This document shows positions 1 through 7,008 of a DNA stretch of 64,000 nucleotides, piece by piece. Numbering within the stretch: the first letter of the stretch is position 1; the number at the start of each line of letters is the position of its first letter. A program made the translations under genes and the position numbers. The stretch spans positions 1 through 64,000 of the forward strand of contig JADZEK010000008.1 of assembly GCA_020850595.1 (NCBI GenBank). The letters are read 5' to 3'. The DNA comes from Anaerolineales bacterium (lineage in GTDB: Bacteria; Chloroflexota; Anaerolineae; Anaerolineales; UBA6663). Under the pieces are notes generated by a model, which was not told the DNA's origin, did not search any database, and saw only the letters and a program-made list of their open reading frames with translations.

Positions 1-354
1 ATGGATCACTCGCGTGTACAATTCTCGACTGCTGCTCATGGGTTTGGCTCCTTTGGCTCTCGACAACCAAATTATGCCAAATCTCGTGGGCAGCAGCCTG
101 TTTAATGAAATCTGTAAGTGAATCAGGGACCAGGTATTGATTAGCCGCCGCCAGGTCAGGCACGCCGAACCACGCCCGCACCTCCTGCGCGGCATCGCCT
201 AGGGCCTGATCGGTCGTCACAGTCAGCTTGTTCAGCGTCAGCCCCGGCTGGGTAAAGGCCTCGCGCACCAGGCTTTCCGTGTCTGCGTCGCTCAACCGTG
301 ACGGCGCGAGCGAACCGAGCCGTTGTGATTCCTCGTCGGCATAAAGATACACAC
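1..354 (-). CDS. Edge-truncated ORF of unknown function
   Basis: An open minus-strand frame runs from about 354 off the left edge without a stop (about 118 residues). The only plausible start I see is GTG at 354 with no clear ribosome binding site, and that codon lies inside the inverted repeat starting at 352. The 5' end may therefore have been replaced by that element. The protein begins VYLYADEESQRLGSL and includes AWFGVPDLAAANQYLVPDS. I do not recognise a family. Base composition is somewhat less GC-rich than in the neighbouring genes. It could also be chance open frame. Confidence 0.35.
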
Positions 355-574
355 GGATCGTTCGCTTAAAAAATTCCGCTAACCAGAGATTCGCGGAAAT
401 GCCTATAATACAAGCGCATTTCGCTGTTTGGCGGCCACGTTGCCACCGGCAACCGCAACTCAGTCTAGAGACATAATGTCTGGAGCCGAGTGGCCGATCA
501 CGGAATCCGCTGGAAAACCAGGCCATTCCGAACGAATCTCGGAAAGCCGTGGAAATTTAAGCGAACGATCCGTG
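352..574. repeat. 223-bp element bounded by 19-bp perfect inverted repeats (MITE-like)
   Basis: CACGGATCGTTCGCTTAAA at 352-370 is the exact reverse complement of 556-574. The similarity continues imperfectly inward for about 50 nt on each side (352-402 against 525-574), sharing blocks such as GAATCTC and CCG. The interior, 403-524, has no convincing ORF. The right end is 11 nt past the pbpC stop. I see no obvious target-site duplication. A small non-autonomous transposable element fits best. Two inverted copies of a short dispersed repeat are the alternative. Confidence 0.6.
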
Positions 575-585
575 AGGACCTTCGG

Positions 586-3087
586 CTACGGCAGCACGCT
601 AAACATAATGGCCGCGCTCGCTACGGTCGCGCCGCTCGCCAGCACCGCCTCGGCGCTGAGCGTGTGCGTCCCCGGCTCCAGCGCCCACCACCACTCAAAC
701 GGCGCCTCGGTCACCGGGCCGAGCAGCGCGTCGTCGAGGGTGTACGTCACCGCGCGCAGCGGCTCGGCCGCCGCCACGCGGAAGGTGATCTGCTGGCTGG
801 CGCGCGGCAGGCGCGGCGAGATCTGATAGATGGTGTTGGCGTCGGGCGCGATGATTTGCAGCGCGGCCGACGGCCCCGGCGCGGCGGCGATGACGGCCTC
901 CGGCGGCTGCGGCAGGCCGTTCTGCCTGGCCCACTCCTGCGCCTGCGGCGGCAGCACCAGGTACACACGCGTGGTCACATACTCCGGCGGCGTGGCCGCG
1001 CTCGCCAGCCCGCCGGTGCGCGTGTCAATCTGAAAGGCCTGATACAGCTCGTCCGGCTGGGTGGGCGCGGTGCCATCGAGGAACCACTCGGTGCGCGTGC
1101 GCGGGCAGATGGCCGTGGGCAGCCGGCCGGAGGGCACGCACACCTCCTGCCGCACCAGCCCGTCCGGCGCGCTGAAGGGCGTCTCCGGCTTACCCAAGAG
1201 CGCAGCGCGCATGAAGTCGTGCCAGATTGGCCCGGCCCCGGCCACGCCGCCCAGGTTAACCATGGGCGAGTTGTTGGCGTTGCCCACCCACACCCCCACC
1301 ACCAGGTCGGGCGTGTAGCCCACGGTCCAGTTATCGCGATAGTCGGTGGTGGTGCCGGTCTTCACCGCCGCCGGCCGGCCGATTTGCAGCACGCTGTTGA
1401 AGCCAAAGGTGGGCGCGCGGGCATTGTTGTCCGCCAGGATGTCGCTGATGAGGAAGGCCACGCGCTCGTCCAGCAGGCGCGTGGCGGCGGGCGGTCGCCA
1501 CTGGTCGAGCACCACACCATCGGAGCGCTCCACGCGCAGGATGGCGGCCGGCTCGACGCTCTGGCCGCCGTTGGCGAACACGCCGAAGGCCGCCGTCAGG
1601 TCAAGCAGGCGCACCTCGCCGCCGCCCAGCGTCAGCGAGAGATCATAGCGCTCCGGGTCGGTCAGCGTGGTCAGGCCCATGCGGCCCGCCAGACCCAGCA
1701 GCGTCGGCACGCCGATGTGGTCGAGCGTGAGCACGGCGGGCAGGTTCAGGCTGCCGGCCAGCGCCTCGCGCGCCGACACCGGGCCGTGGTAGGCGCGGTC
1801 GTAGTTCTGCGGCACGTAGCTGAAGCCTTCTTTGGTGACAAAGGCCGTGCGCACGTCGAGCAGCATGGTGGCGGCCGTCCACGGGCACGCGCCGGGGGCC
1901 GTGCCGGCGCAATATTCGGGCGAGAAGGCGGCCGCGTAGGTCAGCGGCTTGATGGCGCTGCCCGGCTGGCGCGGGGCCAGGGCCAGGTTCACCGCGCCCG
2001 CGATCTCGGCGTTGAAGTAGTCGGGCGAGCCGAGCAGCGCCAAAATCTGGCCGGTGCGCGGGTCGAGGGCCACCAGCGCGGCGTCGGTGGCGTTGTGGGG
2101 CAGGCCGGCCGCGTCGCCCGCCAGTCCGGCCAGGCGGCGCCGGGCGATGTCTTGGGCGGCGCGGGTCAGGTCCAGGTCGAGCGTGGTCCACACGGTCAGG
2201 CCGGAGTAGAGCACCTCCGGGCCGTAGCGGCGCTCCAGCAGGTTCCAGACGTAGAAGACGAAGTGCGGGGCTTCGATGGGGAAGGCGGCGGCGCTCCATT
2301 GCAGCGTCTCGGCGCGCGCCAGCCGGGCGGCCTCTTCGGTCACGTAGCCTTGCTTGAGCATCAGGTCGAGCACGACGCCCTGGCGCTCCTGCGCGGCCTC
2401 CAGATAGAGCAACGGATCGTAGAACGACGGCGCCTGCGGCAGCCCGGCCAGCAAGGCGCTCTCGGCCAAATCTAGGTCGGCGGCGGGCTTGCCGAAGAAG
2501 GTCTGCGCCGCGGCCTCAACGCCGTAGGCCAGGTGGCCGTAGTAGGTCTGGTTGAGGTACAGCGCCAGGATTTCGTCCTTGCTGTAGGCGCGCGCCAGCC
2601 GCCAGGCCAGGATTGACTCGCGCAGCTTGCGGGTCAGCGTGCGCTCGGCGCGCTCCTGTGGGTCGAGCAGCATGTTGCGCGCCACCTGCTGGGTGAGGGT
2701 GCTGCCGCCCGCCAGCACCTCGCCGCCGGTCAGGTTGATCCACACCGCGCGCACGATGCCGACGACATCCACGCCGGGGTTGCTGTAGAAGCTCGCGTCT
2801 TCGGTGGCGATGGTGGCCTGCTGCAGCGCCAGGGGGATGTCGGCCAGCGGCACGGTCGTGTGGTGCACGCCGGCCGGGTCGGCGATCTCGTACAGCAGGC
2901 GACCGTCGCGGGCCAGCAGGCGCGTGGAGGGCACGGTCAGGTTTTCGGTCAGCCGATCGAGCGCGGGCAGGTCCACCGCCAGCCACTGGTAGGCGCACAC
3001 CGCCGCCACGACCAACAGCCCGGCGGCGGTGGTCGCCAGGCGCAGCAGCATGGCGCGCGAGGGGCGCAGGCGGCGGATTCTTGGCAT
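586..3087 (-). CDS. pbpC: Penicillin-binding protein 1C, transglycosylase/transpeptidase
   Basis: Bifunctional class A penicillin-binding protein of about 833 residues that polymerises and cross-links peptidoglycan outside the membrane. Residues 14-36 form a signal anchor. The GT51 domain follows, with its catalytic-type motif EDASFYSNPG (E96) and GGSTLTQQ at 127-134. The transpeptidase has SAIK (S377, K380), SLN (446-448) and KTG (576-578), all in order. The C-terminal 90 residues (ALQIIAPDANTIY onward) match the BiPBP_C domain that defines the PBP1C subfamily. I choose the ATG at 3087 over the one at 3105 because TAGAAT sits 8 nt before it, consistent with a leaderless transcript. No alpha-2-macroglobulin partner gene is visible beside it. 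All catalytic motifs are intact. Confidence 0.93.
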   Translation of the reverse strand: MPRIRRLRPSRAMLLRLATTAAGLLVVAAVCAYQWLAVDLPALDRLTENLTVPSTRLLARDGRLLYEIADPAGVHHTTVPLADIPLALQQATIATEDASFYSNPGVDVVGIVRAVWINLTGGEVLAGGSTLTQQVARNMLLDPQERAERTLTRKLRESILAWRLARAYSKDEILALYLNQTYYGHLAYGVEAAAQTFFGKPAADLDLAESALLAGLPQAPSFYDPLLYLEAAQERQGVVLDLMLKQGYVTEEAARLARAETLQWSAAAFPIEAPHFVFYVWNLLERRYGPEVLYSGLTVWTTLDLDLTRAAQDIARRRLAGLAGDAAGLPHNATDAALVALDPRTGQILALLGSPDYFNAEIAGAVNLALAPRQPGSAIKPLTYAAAFSPEYCAGTAPGACPWTAATMLLDVRTAFVTKEGFSYVPQNYDRAYHGPVSAREALAGSLNLPAVLTLDHIGVPTLLGLAGRMGLTTLTDPERYDLSLTLGGGEVRLLDLTAAFGVFANGGQSVEPAAILRVERSDGVVLDQWRPPAATRLLDERVAFLISDILADNNARAPTFGFNSVLQIGRPAAVKTGTTTDYRDNWTVGYTPDLVVGVWVGNANNSPMVNLGGVAGAGPIWHDFMRAALLGKPETPFSAPDGLVRQEVCVPSGRLPTAICPRTRTEWFLDGTAPTQPDELYQAFQIDTRTGGLASAATPPEYVTTRVYLVLPPQAQEWARQNGLPQPPEAVIAAAPGPSAALQIIAPDANTIYQISPRLPRASQQITFRVAAAEPLRAVTYTLDDALLGPVTEAPFEWWWALEPGTHTLSAEAVLASGATVASAAIMFSVLP

Positions 3088-3095
3088 CGGTTGAG

Positions 3096-3101
3096 ATTCT
3101 A
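3096..3101 (-). promoter_or_regulatory. -10 box of leaderless pbpC transcript
   Basis: TAGAAT on the minus strand, separated by 8 nt from the ATG at 3087, with no Shine-Dalgarno between. Transcription would start at or next to the start codon. The same geometry recurs at six other genes here. Confidence 0.55.
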
Positions 3102-3328
3102 GCATGGCGATTCTCGGCGCGAATAAGACGCGGGCCGCGGGCGCGGCGTTCCGTCAGGTGATTGGCCATCACCGTCTAGTCCGCACCCGCCCCATCTGTT
3201 CAACCCGGTCGTCGTCCCCTCAACGCCGTTCGATCGAGGGCTATTTAGCCGTCCACTGCCCAAGGCCGAGGTCATGGTCGCGAGCGGATTAGACGGTCTC
3301 ATTCACCACGTCAAGCTCATGCATGAAA

Positions 3329-3380
3329 CCCATTCGTGCCCATTCGCGGCGAAGCCGCACCCTTCGTGCTCATTCGTGGC
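3329..3380. repeat. Degenerate ATTCGTG-type short repeats
   Basis: Two imperfect copies of a 21-22 nt unit lie at 3329-3350 and 3360-3380. Each is built of CATTCGTG/CCATTCG blocks ending in GGC. They sit in the 344-nt gap between pbpC and rsmG, which otherwise shows only the two divergent promoters. Similar ATTCGTG-rich sequences are common intergenic repeats in several phyla. I see no gene in the gap. Confidence 0.45.
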
Positions 3381-3416
3381 AGAAGTCCCCTTCGCCAAAA
3401 GCGCCTCCCGCGCGGG

Positions 3417-3422
3417 TATAAT
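3417..3422 (+). promoter_or_regulatory. -10 box of leaderless rsmG transcript
   Basis: TATAAT ends 9 nt before the ATG at 3432, with no ribosome binding site between. This favours 3432 as the start over in-frame codons further upstream. Confidence 0.6.
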
Positions 3423-3431
3423 CCTCTCAGC

Positions 3432-4145
3432 ATGGAACACCTGATCAACGGGGCCAAAGCGCTGCTGGGGCTGGAATTGACGCGGGACCAGATCGCGGCC
3501 TTTCAGACCTACACCGACGAACTGCGCGCCTGGAACGCGCGCTTCAACCTCACCGCCATCACCGACGACGCGGATATTCAGGTCAAGCACTTCCTCGATT
3601 CACTCTCGCTGCTGCCCCTGCTGCGGCCGGGCGCGCCCGGCCGCCTGATTGACGTGGGCGCCGGCGCGGGCTTTCCGGGCCTGCCGCTGAAAATCATGCG
3701 CCCCGAGCTGGCCGTGACGCTGGTGGAGGCGACCGGCAAGAAGGCCAAGTTCTGCGAGGCGGTAGCAGCCAGGCTGGGGCTGACGGGCGTGACGGTGGTG
3801 AACGCCCGCGCCGAGGACGTGGGCCAAGACCCGGCGCACCGCGAACGCTACGACTGGGCGGTGGCGCGGGCCGTGGCGGCGCTGCCGGTCCTGGCCGAGT
3901 ACCTGCTGCCGCTCGTGAAAATCGGCGGGCAGGCCGTGGCCCAAAAGGGCGCCAACGCGCCGCACGAGGCCCAGGCGGCCGCCGCGGCCGTGAGCCTGCT
4001 CGGCGGCGGGCCGGCGCAACTGCGCCCGGTAGCCCTGCCGGGCGTGGCCGAGGCGCGCTATGTGGTGGTTTATCCCAAGCTGGCGACGACGCCCCGCGCC
4101 TACCCGCGCCGCGTGGGTGTGCCGGCCAAGTCCCCGCTGAAGTAG
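3432..4145 (+). CDS. rsmG: 16S rRNA (guanine-N7) methyltransferase RsmG (GidB)
   Basis: S-adenosylmethionine-dependent methyltransferase that modifies G527 (E. coli numbering) of 16S rRNA in the cytoplasm. The length, 237 residues, is normal. The family blocks are present in order: NLTAI (39-43), KHFLDSL (52-58) and the SAM-binding loop IDVGAGAGFPGLPL (73-86). Further on come VEATGKKAKF (98-107) and ARAVAALPVLAEYLLPL (145-161). The start at 3432 follows directly after a TATAAT box. The phosphatase gene begins 17 nt downstream and the YbaK gene overlaps that one, so the three may form one transcript. Confidence 0.95.
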   Translation: MEHLINGAKALLGLELTRDQIAAFQTYTDELRAWNARFNLTAITDDADIQVKHFLDSLSLLPLLRPGAPGRLIDVGAGAGFPGLPLKIMRPELAVTLVEATGKKAKFCEAVAARLGLTGVTVVNARAEDVGQDPAHRERYDWAVARAVAALPVLAEYLLPLVKIGGQAVAQKGANAPHEAQAAAAAVSLLGGGPAQLRPVALPGVAEARYVVVYPKLATTPRAYPRRVGVPAKSPLK

Positions 4146-4162
4146 CCCAGGCACTGAACGGC

Positions 4163-4618
4163 ATGGATATCTCTGAGATCACGGACTACCTGTACGTCGG
4201 CGCGCAGCCGGCGCCCACCGACTGCGCCGACCTGGGCGCGCTGAACGTGGGGCTGGTGATTAATATGCGGGCCGAGAGCAAGCCGCACGCCGCCTTCAGC
4301 GCGCCGCCGCTGAGCGTGCTGTGGCTGCGCACGTTCGATATCTTCCTCCTGCCCATCCGTATGCGCGTGCTGGAGCGGGGCGTGCGCGCCGCCGCGCCCG
4401 TCATCGCCCGGGGCCAGAAGGTGCTGGTGCACTGCCACATGGGGCGGCACCGCAGCGTGGCGATGGCGGCGGCGATCCTGATCGCGCGGGGAGTCACGGC
4501 GCGCGCAGCCATGGCGCAGTTGGCCGAACGCCGGGCGAGCGCCGACCCGTACCTCTGGTATATTCGGCGGCAGATCGAAAAATTCGAGCGCTACTGGCGC
4601 GAACGGAACCCGGCATGA
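4163..4618 (+). CDS. Dual-specificity-type protein tyrosine phosphatase
   Basis: A 151-residue single-domain cysteine phosphatase. The P-loop HCHMGRHRS (90-98) holds the nucleophile C91 and phosphate-binding R97 of the HCxxGxxRS signature. D59 in RTFDIF is placed to be the general acid. The N-terminus (EITDYLYVGAQP) matches the opening strand of DSP folds. The substrate is unknown; phosphoprotein or a small phosphorylated metabolite are both possible. Its stop overlaps the ATG of the YbaK-type gene by 4 nt (ATGA), so the two are probably translated together. No signal peptide, so cytoplasmic. No obvious Shine-Dalgarno before the ATG at 4163. Confidence 0.87.
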   Translation: MDISEITDYLYVGAQPAPTDCADLGALNVGLVINMRAESKPHAAFSAPPLSVLWLRTFDIFLLPIRMRVLERGVRAAAPVIARGQKVLVHCHMGRHRSVAMAAAILIARGVTARAAMAQLAERRASADPYLWYIRRQIEKFERYWRERNPA

Positions 4619-5127
4619 CGGCTAACGCTTCCGACGCTTCTAACTCTTCCGCCCTCTCGCCCTCCGCCCAGCGGGTGCAGAACGCGCTGGCCGCGCAAGG
4701 CGTGGCCCTGACGGTGGTGGAGCTGCCGCAGAGCACGCGCACCTCGGCCGAGGCCGCCGCCGCCGTGGGCGTGGAGGTGGCGCAGATCGTGAAGAGCCTG
4801 ATCTTCCGCGCGCCGCAGAGCGACCGGGCGGTGCTGGTGCTGGCCTCGGGCGCGAACCGCGTGAACGAGAAGGCTGTGGCGGCGCTGCTGGGCGAGCCGC
4901 TGGGCAAGGCCGACGCCGACTTCGTGCGCGCCAAGACCGGCTTTGTCATCGGCGGCGTGTCGCCGGTGGGCCACCCCGCGCCGCTGCCGACGTTCATTGA
5001 CGAAGACCTGCTGACTTACGACGTGCTGTGGGCGGCGGCCGGCACGCCCAACGCCGTCTTCCGGCTGACGCCGGCTGAATTAGTGGCGCTCACCGGCGGC
5101 GTCGTGGCGGCGATCAAGCTCGTGTAG
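4615..5127 (+). CDS. YbaK/EbsC-family aminoacyl-tRNA deacylase
   Basis: A 170-residue member of the YbaK/ProX editing-domain family, which hydrolyses misacylated tRNA (for YbaK, Cys-tRNA-Pro). K60 in the block QIVKSLIFR is the conserved lysine, and the GGVSPVGHPAPLPTFID stretch forms the substrate-pocket loop. The first 20 residues are a low-complexity Ser/Ala extension. Translation starts by ATGA overlap with the phosphatase gene. The last 45 nt, encoding the LTGGVVAAIKLV terminus and stop, recur at 6774-6818 beyond the restriction-modification genes. The gene end therefore served as, or was duplicated by, an insertion site. Confidence 0.88.
   Translation: MTANASDASNSSALSPSAQRVQNALAAQGVALTVVELPQSTRTSAEAAAAVGVEVAQIVKSLIFRAPQSDRAVLVLASGANRVNEKAVAALLGEPLGKADADFVRAKTGFVIGGVSPVGHPAPLPTFIDEDLLTYDVLWAAAGTPNAVFRLTPAELVALTGGVVAAIKLV
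5083..5127 (+). repeat. Left copy of 45-nt direct repeat
   Basis: 3' end of ybaK, matching 6774-6818 at 43 of 45 positions. The differences lie at the fourth base and at the base turning a GTC codon into GCC. Confidence 0.85.
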
Positions 5128-5178
5128 GCAGGCTACCCGCCTGAGAGTCGGCTGGATGGCGCTCCCGAGGAAAAGAGC

Positions 5179-6042
5179 ATGACGAAAGCAACTTTGCAAC
5201 TGCTGTGGGGTGATTGCCGCGAGGTGCTGAAGACGCTTCCCAGCAATAGCGTGGATTTGGTCGTCACCTCCCCCCCGTATGCTGACAGCCGGGCCAGCAC
5301 GTATGGCGGCATCAAGCCCGACGCCTACGTCGAGTGGTTCTTGCCGGCCAGCCGGGAACTGCTGCGTGTGCTTCGCCCGACCGGAACGTTTGTGCTGAAC
5401 ATTAAAGAGAAGGTCGTCGCCGGTGAGCGCCACACTTATGTCATTCAACTGATCCTCGCCATGCAGCAACAAGGCTGGTTATGGACCGAGGAGTTCATCT
5501 GGCACAAGAAGAACTGCTATCCGGGCAAGTGGCCCAACCGCTTCCGCGACGCCTGGGAACGGCTGTTGCAGTTCAACAAGCAGAAACACTTCCACATGTA
5601 CCAGGAAGCCGTCATGGTGCCGATGGGTGAATGGGCCGATCGCCGTCTGAAGAACCTGAGCCAGACCGACCAGGTGCGCGATCCCTCCAAGGTGGGGAGC
5701 GGCTTTGGCAAACGGGTCGCCAACTGGCTCGAACGGGACTCGGCCTACCCCACCAACGTGCTGCATCTGGCGACCGAAACTAAGAACAAAAATCACAGCG
5801 CCGTCTTTCCCGAGGCCTTGCCGGAGTGGTTCATCAAGCTCTTCACGCAAGAGGGCGATACCGTCTTGGATCCCTTTGCCGGCTCTGGAACGGTCATGCG
5901 CGTCGCCCAGAGGATGAATCGCCATTCAATCGGCATAGAGCTGAACAGCGCGTATGTCGAGGTGGCTCGGCAGCAGTTGCCCGCGCCCCAAATGCAGTTA
6001 CTCGAACGAAAGGGGAGATATGGCCGCGCTAAAGCTAAGTAA
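5179..6042 (+). CDS. Type II DNA methyltransferase, probably N4-cytosine
   Basis: A 287-residue beta-type amino-methyltransferase. The catalytic motif IV, TSPPYAD (30-36, SPPY at 31-34), comes before the SAM-binding motif I, DPFAGSGT (231-238). That is the order seen in beta-class enzymes, and SPPY is typical of N4-cytosine rather than N6-adenine activity. The central part (about 110-190) would hold the target recognition region. The ATG at 5179 is preceded by GAGGA. The endonuclease gene starts 23 nt before this gene ends. Role: protects host sites from the partner nuclease. A run of seven C at 5270-5276 falls inside the SPPY codons. Recognition sequence not predictable from here. Confidence 0.87.
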   Translation: MTKATLQLLWGDCREVLKTLPSNSVDLVVTSPPYADSRASTYGGIKPDAYVEWFLPASRELLRVLRPTGTFVLNIKEKVVAGERHTYVIQLILAMQQQGWLWTEEFIWHKKNCYPGKWPNRFRDAWERLLQFNKQKHFHMYQEAVMVPMGEWADRRLKNLSQTDQVRDPSKVGSGFGKRVANWLERDSAYPTNVLHLATETKNKNHSAVFPEALPEWFIKLFTQEGDTVLDPFAGSGTVMRVAQRMNRHSIGIELNSAYVEVARQQLPAPQMQLLERKGRYGRAKAK

Positions 6043-6757
6043 GGTCACCGCCTTCGTTGACGAGCATATCGTCGATTTTCACGCCGCGCGGTTGGCCTCG
6101 CTTAAGAGGCTGGCTTTGACCACCGTGCTCAAGCGCAAGAACCCGTACCTCTTCAAGGCGAAATATGTGATTGCCGCGCCCGATCTCGTCAGAACCGTTC
6201 TCGATGCCCACTTGTCATCTCAGGAGGAGACATTGTTTGGTAGCTTCCTCGAGGAGCTAGCCATATTCGTGTGCGACCAAACCTATGGCGGTAAGAAGGC
6301 CGTGGCCGAGGGGATTGACCTGGTGTTTCAACGAGATGACATAACGTTCTTAGTCGTTATCAAGTCCGGCCCGAACTGGGGCAACAGCAGCCAGATCTCC
6401 AAAATGAAGGCTGACTTTGCCAAGGCGGTTCGGATTTACAAAACCAACAATCGTCGTGCGGTCGTTGAGTACATTAATGGCTGTTGTTACGGCATAGACT
6501 CCCAGCCCGACAAGGATGGATATCAAAAGCTGTGCGGCCAACGGTTTTGGAGCTTTCTTTCTGGCAACCCCGATCTTTACCTGGATATCATCGAGCCGCT
6601 GGGGCACAAGGCCAAGGAACGCAACGATGAGTTTGCGCAGGAATATGCCAAGCTGCAAACTCGGCTGACACTGGAGTTCGCTAGAGACTTCTGTGAAACC
6701 GATGGAGCCATCAACTGGAATAAGCTGGTGCAGTTCAATTCAGGGGCCAACCGGTAG
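6020..6757 (+). CDS. Type II restriction endonuclease, EcoO109I-like
   Basis: A 245-residue protein whose core EGIDLVFQRDD...VVIKSGPNWGNSSQ (98-125) resembles, as I recall it, the EcoO109I family of PD-(D/E)xK nucleases. D100 and K115 fit the metal-binding acid and the lysine. The residue two before the lysine is V113, so the second acid is not in the textbook position. E78 or E79 may contribute. I place the start at ATG 6020, after AGGGGAG, overlapping the methyltransferase by 23 nt. Codon use is plainly more AT-rich than in the flanking genes, as expected of a transferred cassette. No controller (C) protein gene is seen. Confidence 0.7.
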   Translation: MAALKLSKVTAFVDEHIVDFHAARLASLKRLALTTVLKRKNPYLFKAKYVIAAPDLVRTVLDAHLSSQEETLFGSFLEELAIFVCDQTYGGKKAVAEGIDLVFQRDDITFLVVIKSGPNWGNSSQISKMKADFAKAVRIYKTNNRRAVVEYINGCCYGIDSQPDKDGYQKLCGQRFWSFLSGNPDLYLDIIEPLGHKAKERNDEFAQEYAKLQTRLTLEFARDFCETDGAINWNKLVQFNSGANR

Positions 6758-6773
6758 GCCGGCGCCAGGGCGC

Positions 6774-6818
6774 GTGCCGCTCACCGGCGGCGCCGTGGCG
6801 GCGATCAAGCTCGTGTAG
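6774..6818 (+). repeat. Right copy of 45-nt direct repeat
   Basis: A near-perfect second copy of the ybaK 3' end including the stop, located 16 nt after the endonuclease stop. Its reading frame would encode VPLTGGAVAAIKLV. The 190 nt that follow, up to 7008, contain nothing else I can identify. Confidence 0.85.
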
Positions 6819-7008
6819 CGCGCCTCACCCTCCCCGTTCCCAGGCAGACTGGGGCGCCAACCCCATCAAGTGCCCGAAAAATCAGGAGGCAGCTCCCTTG
6901 CCCCGACCGGCCACCTTGCCGTAAGTTGATGCGGGGGCCGGCCGCTTCACGTCCGCGCCCTGCCAACCCACCGGATTAACCTGGCGCTGACGGCCACGCG
7001 AGGGCACG

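Larger units (their letters stand above)
5083..6818. mobile_element. R-M module inserted with 45-nt duplication of the ybaK 3' end
   Basis: The direct repeats at 5083-5127 and 6774-6818 are 45 nt long with two mismatches, and both end exactly at the TAG stop. Between them lie only a DNA methyltransferase and a restriction endonuclease, whose composition is visibly less GC-rich than the flanks. No integrase or transposase is present. Insertion of restriction-modification units with long target duplications has been described by comparative genomics in other bacteria. Site-specific integration into a gene end that restores the end is the alternative reading. Confidence 0.7.

Noticed and set aside
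490..2475. Long plus-strand open frame of 661 codons
   Set aside because: Arg/Gly/His-rich shadow of the GC-rich pbpC gene on the other strand; no family motifs.
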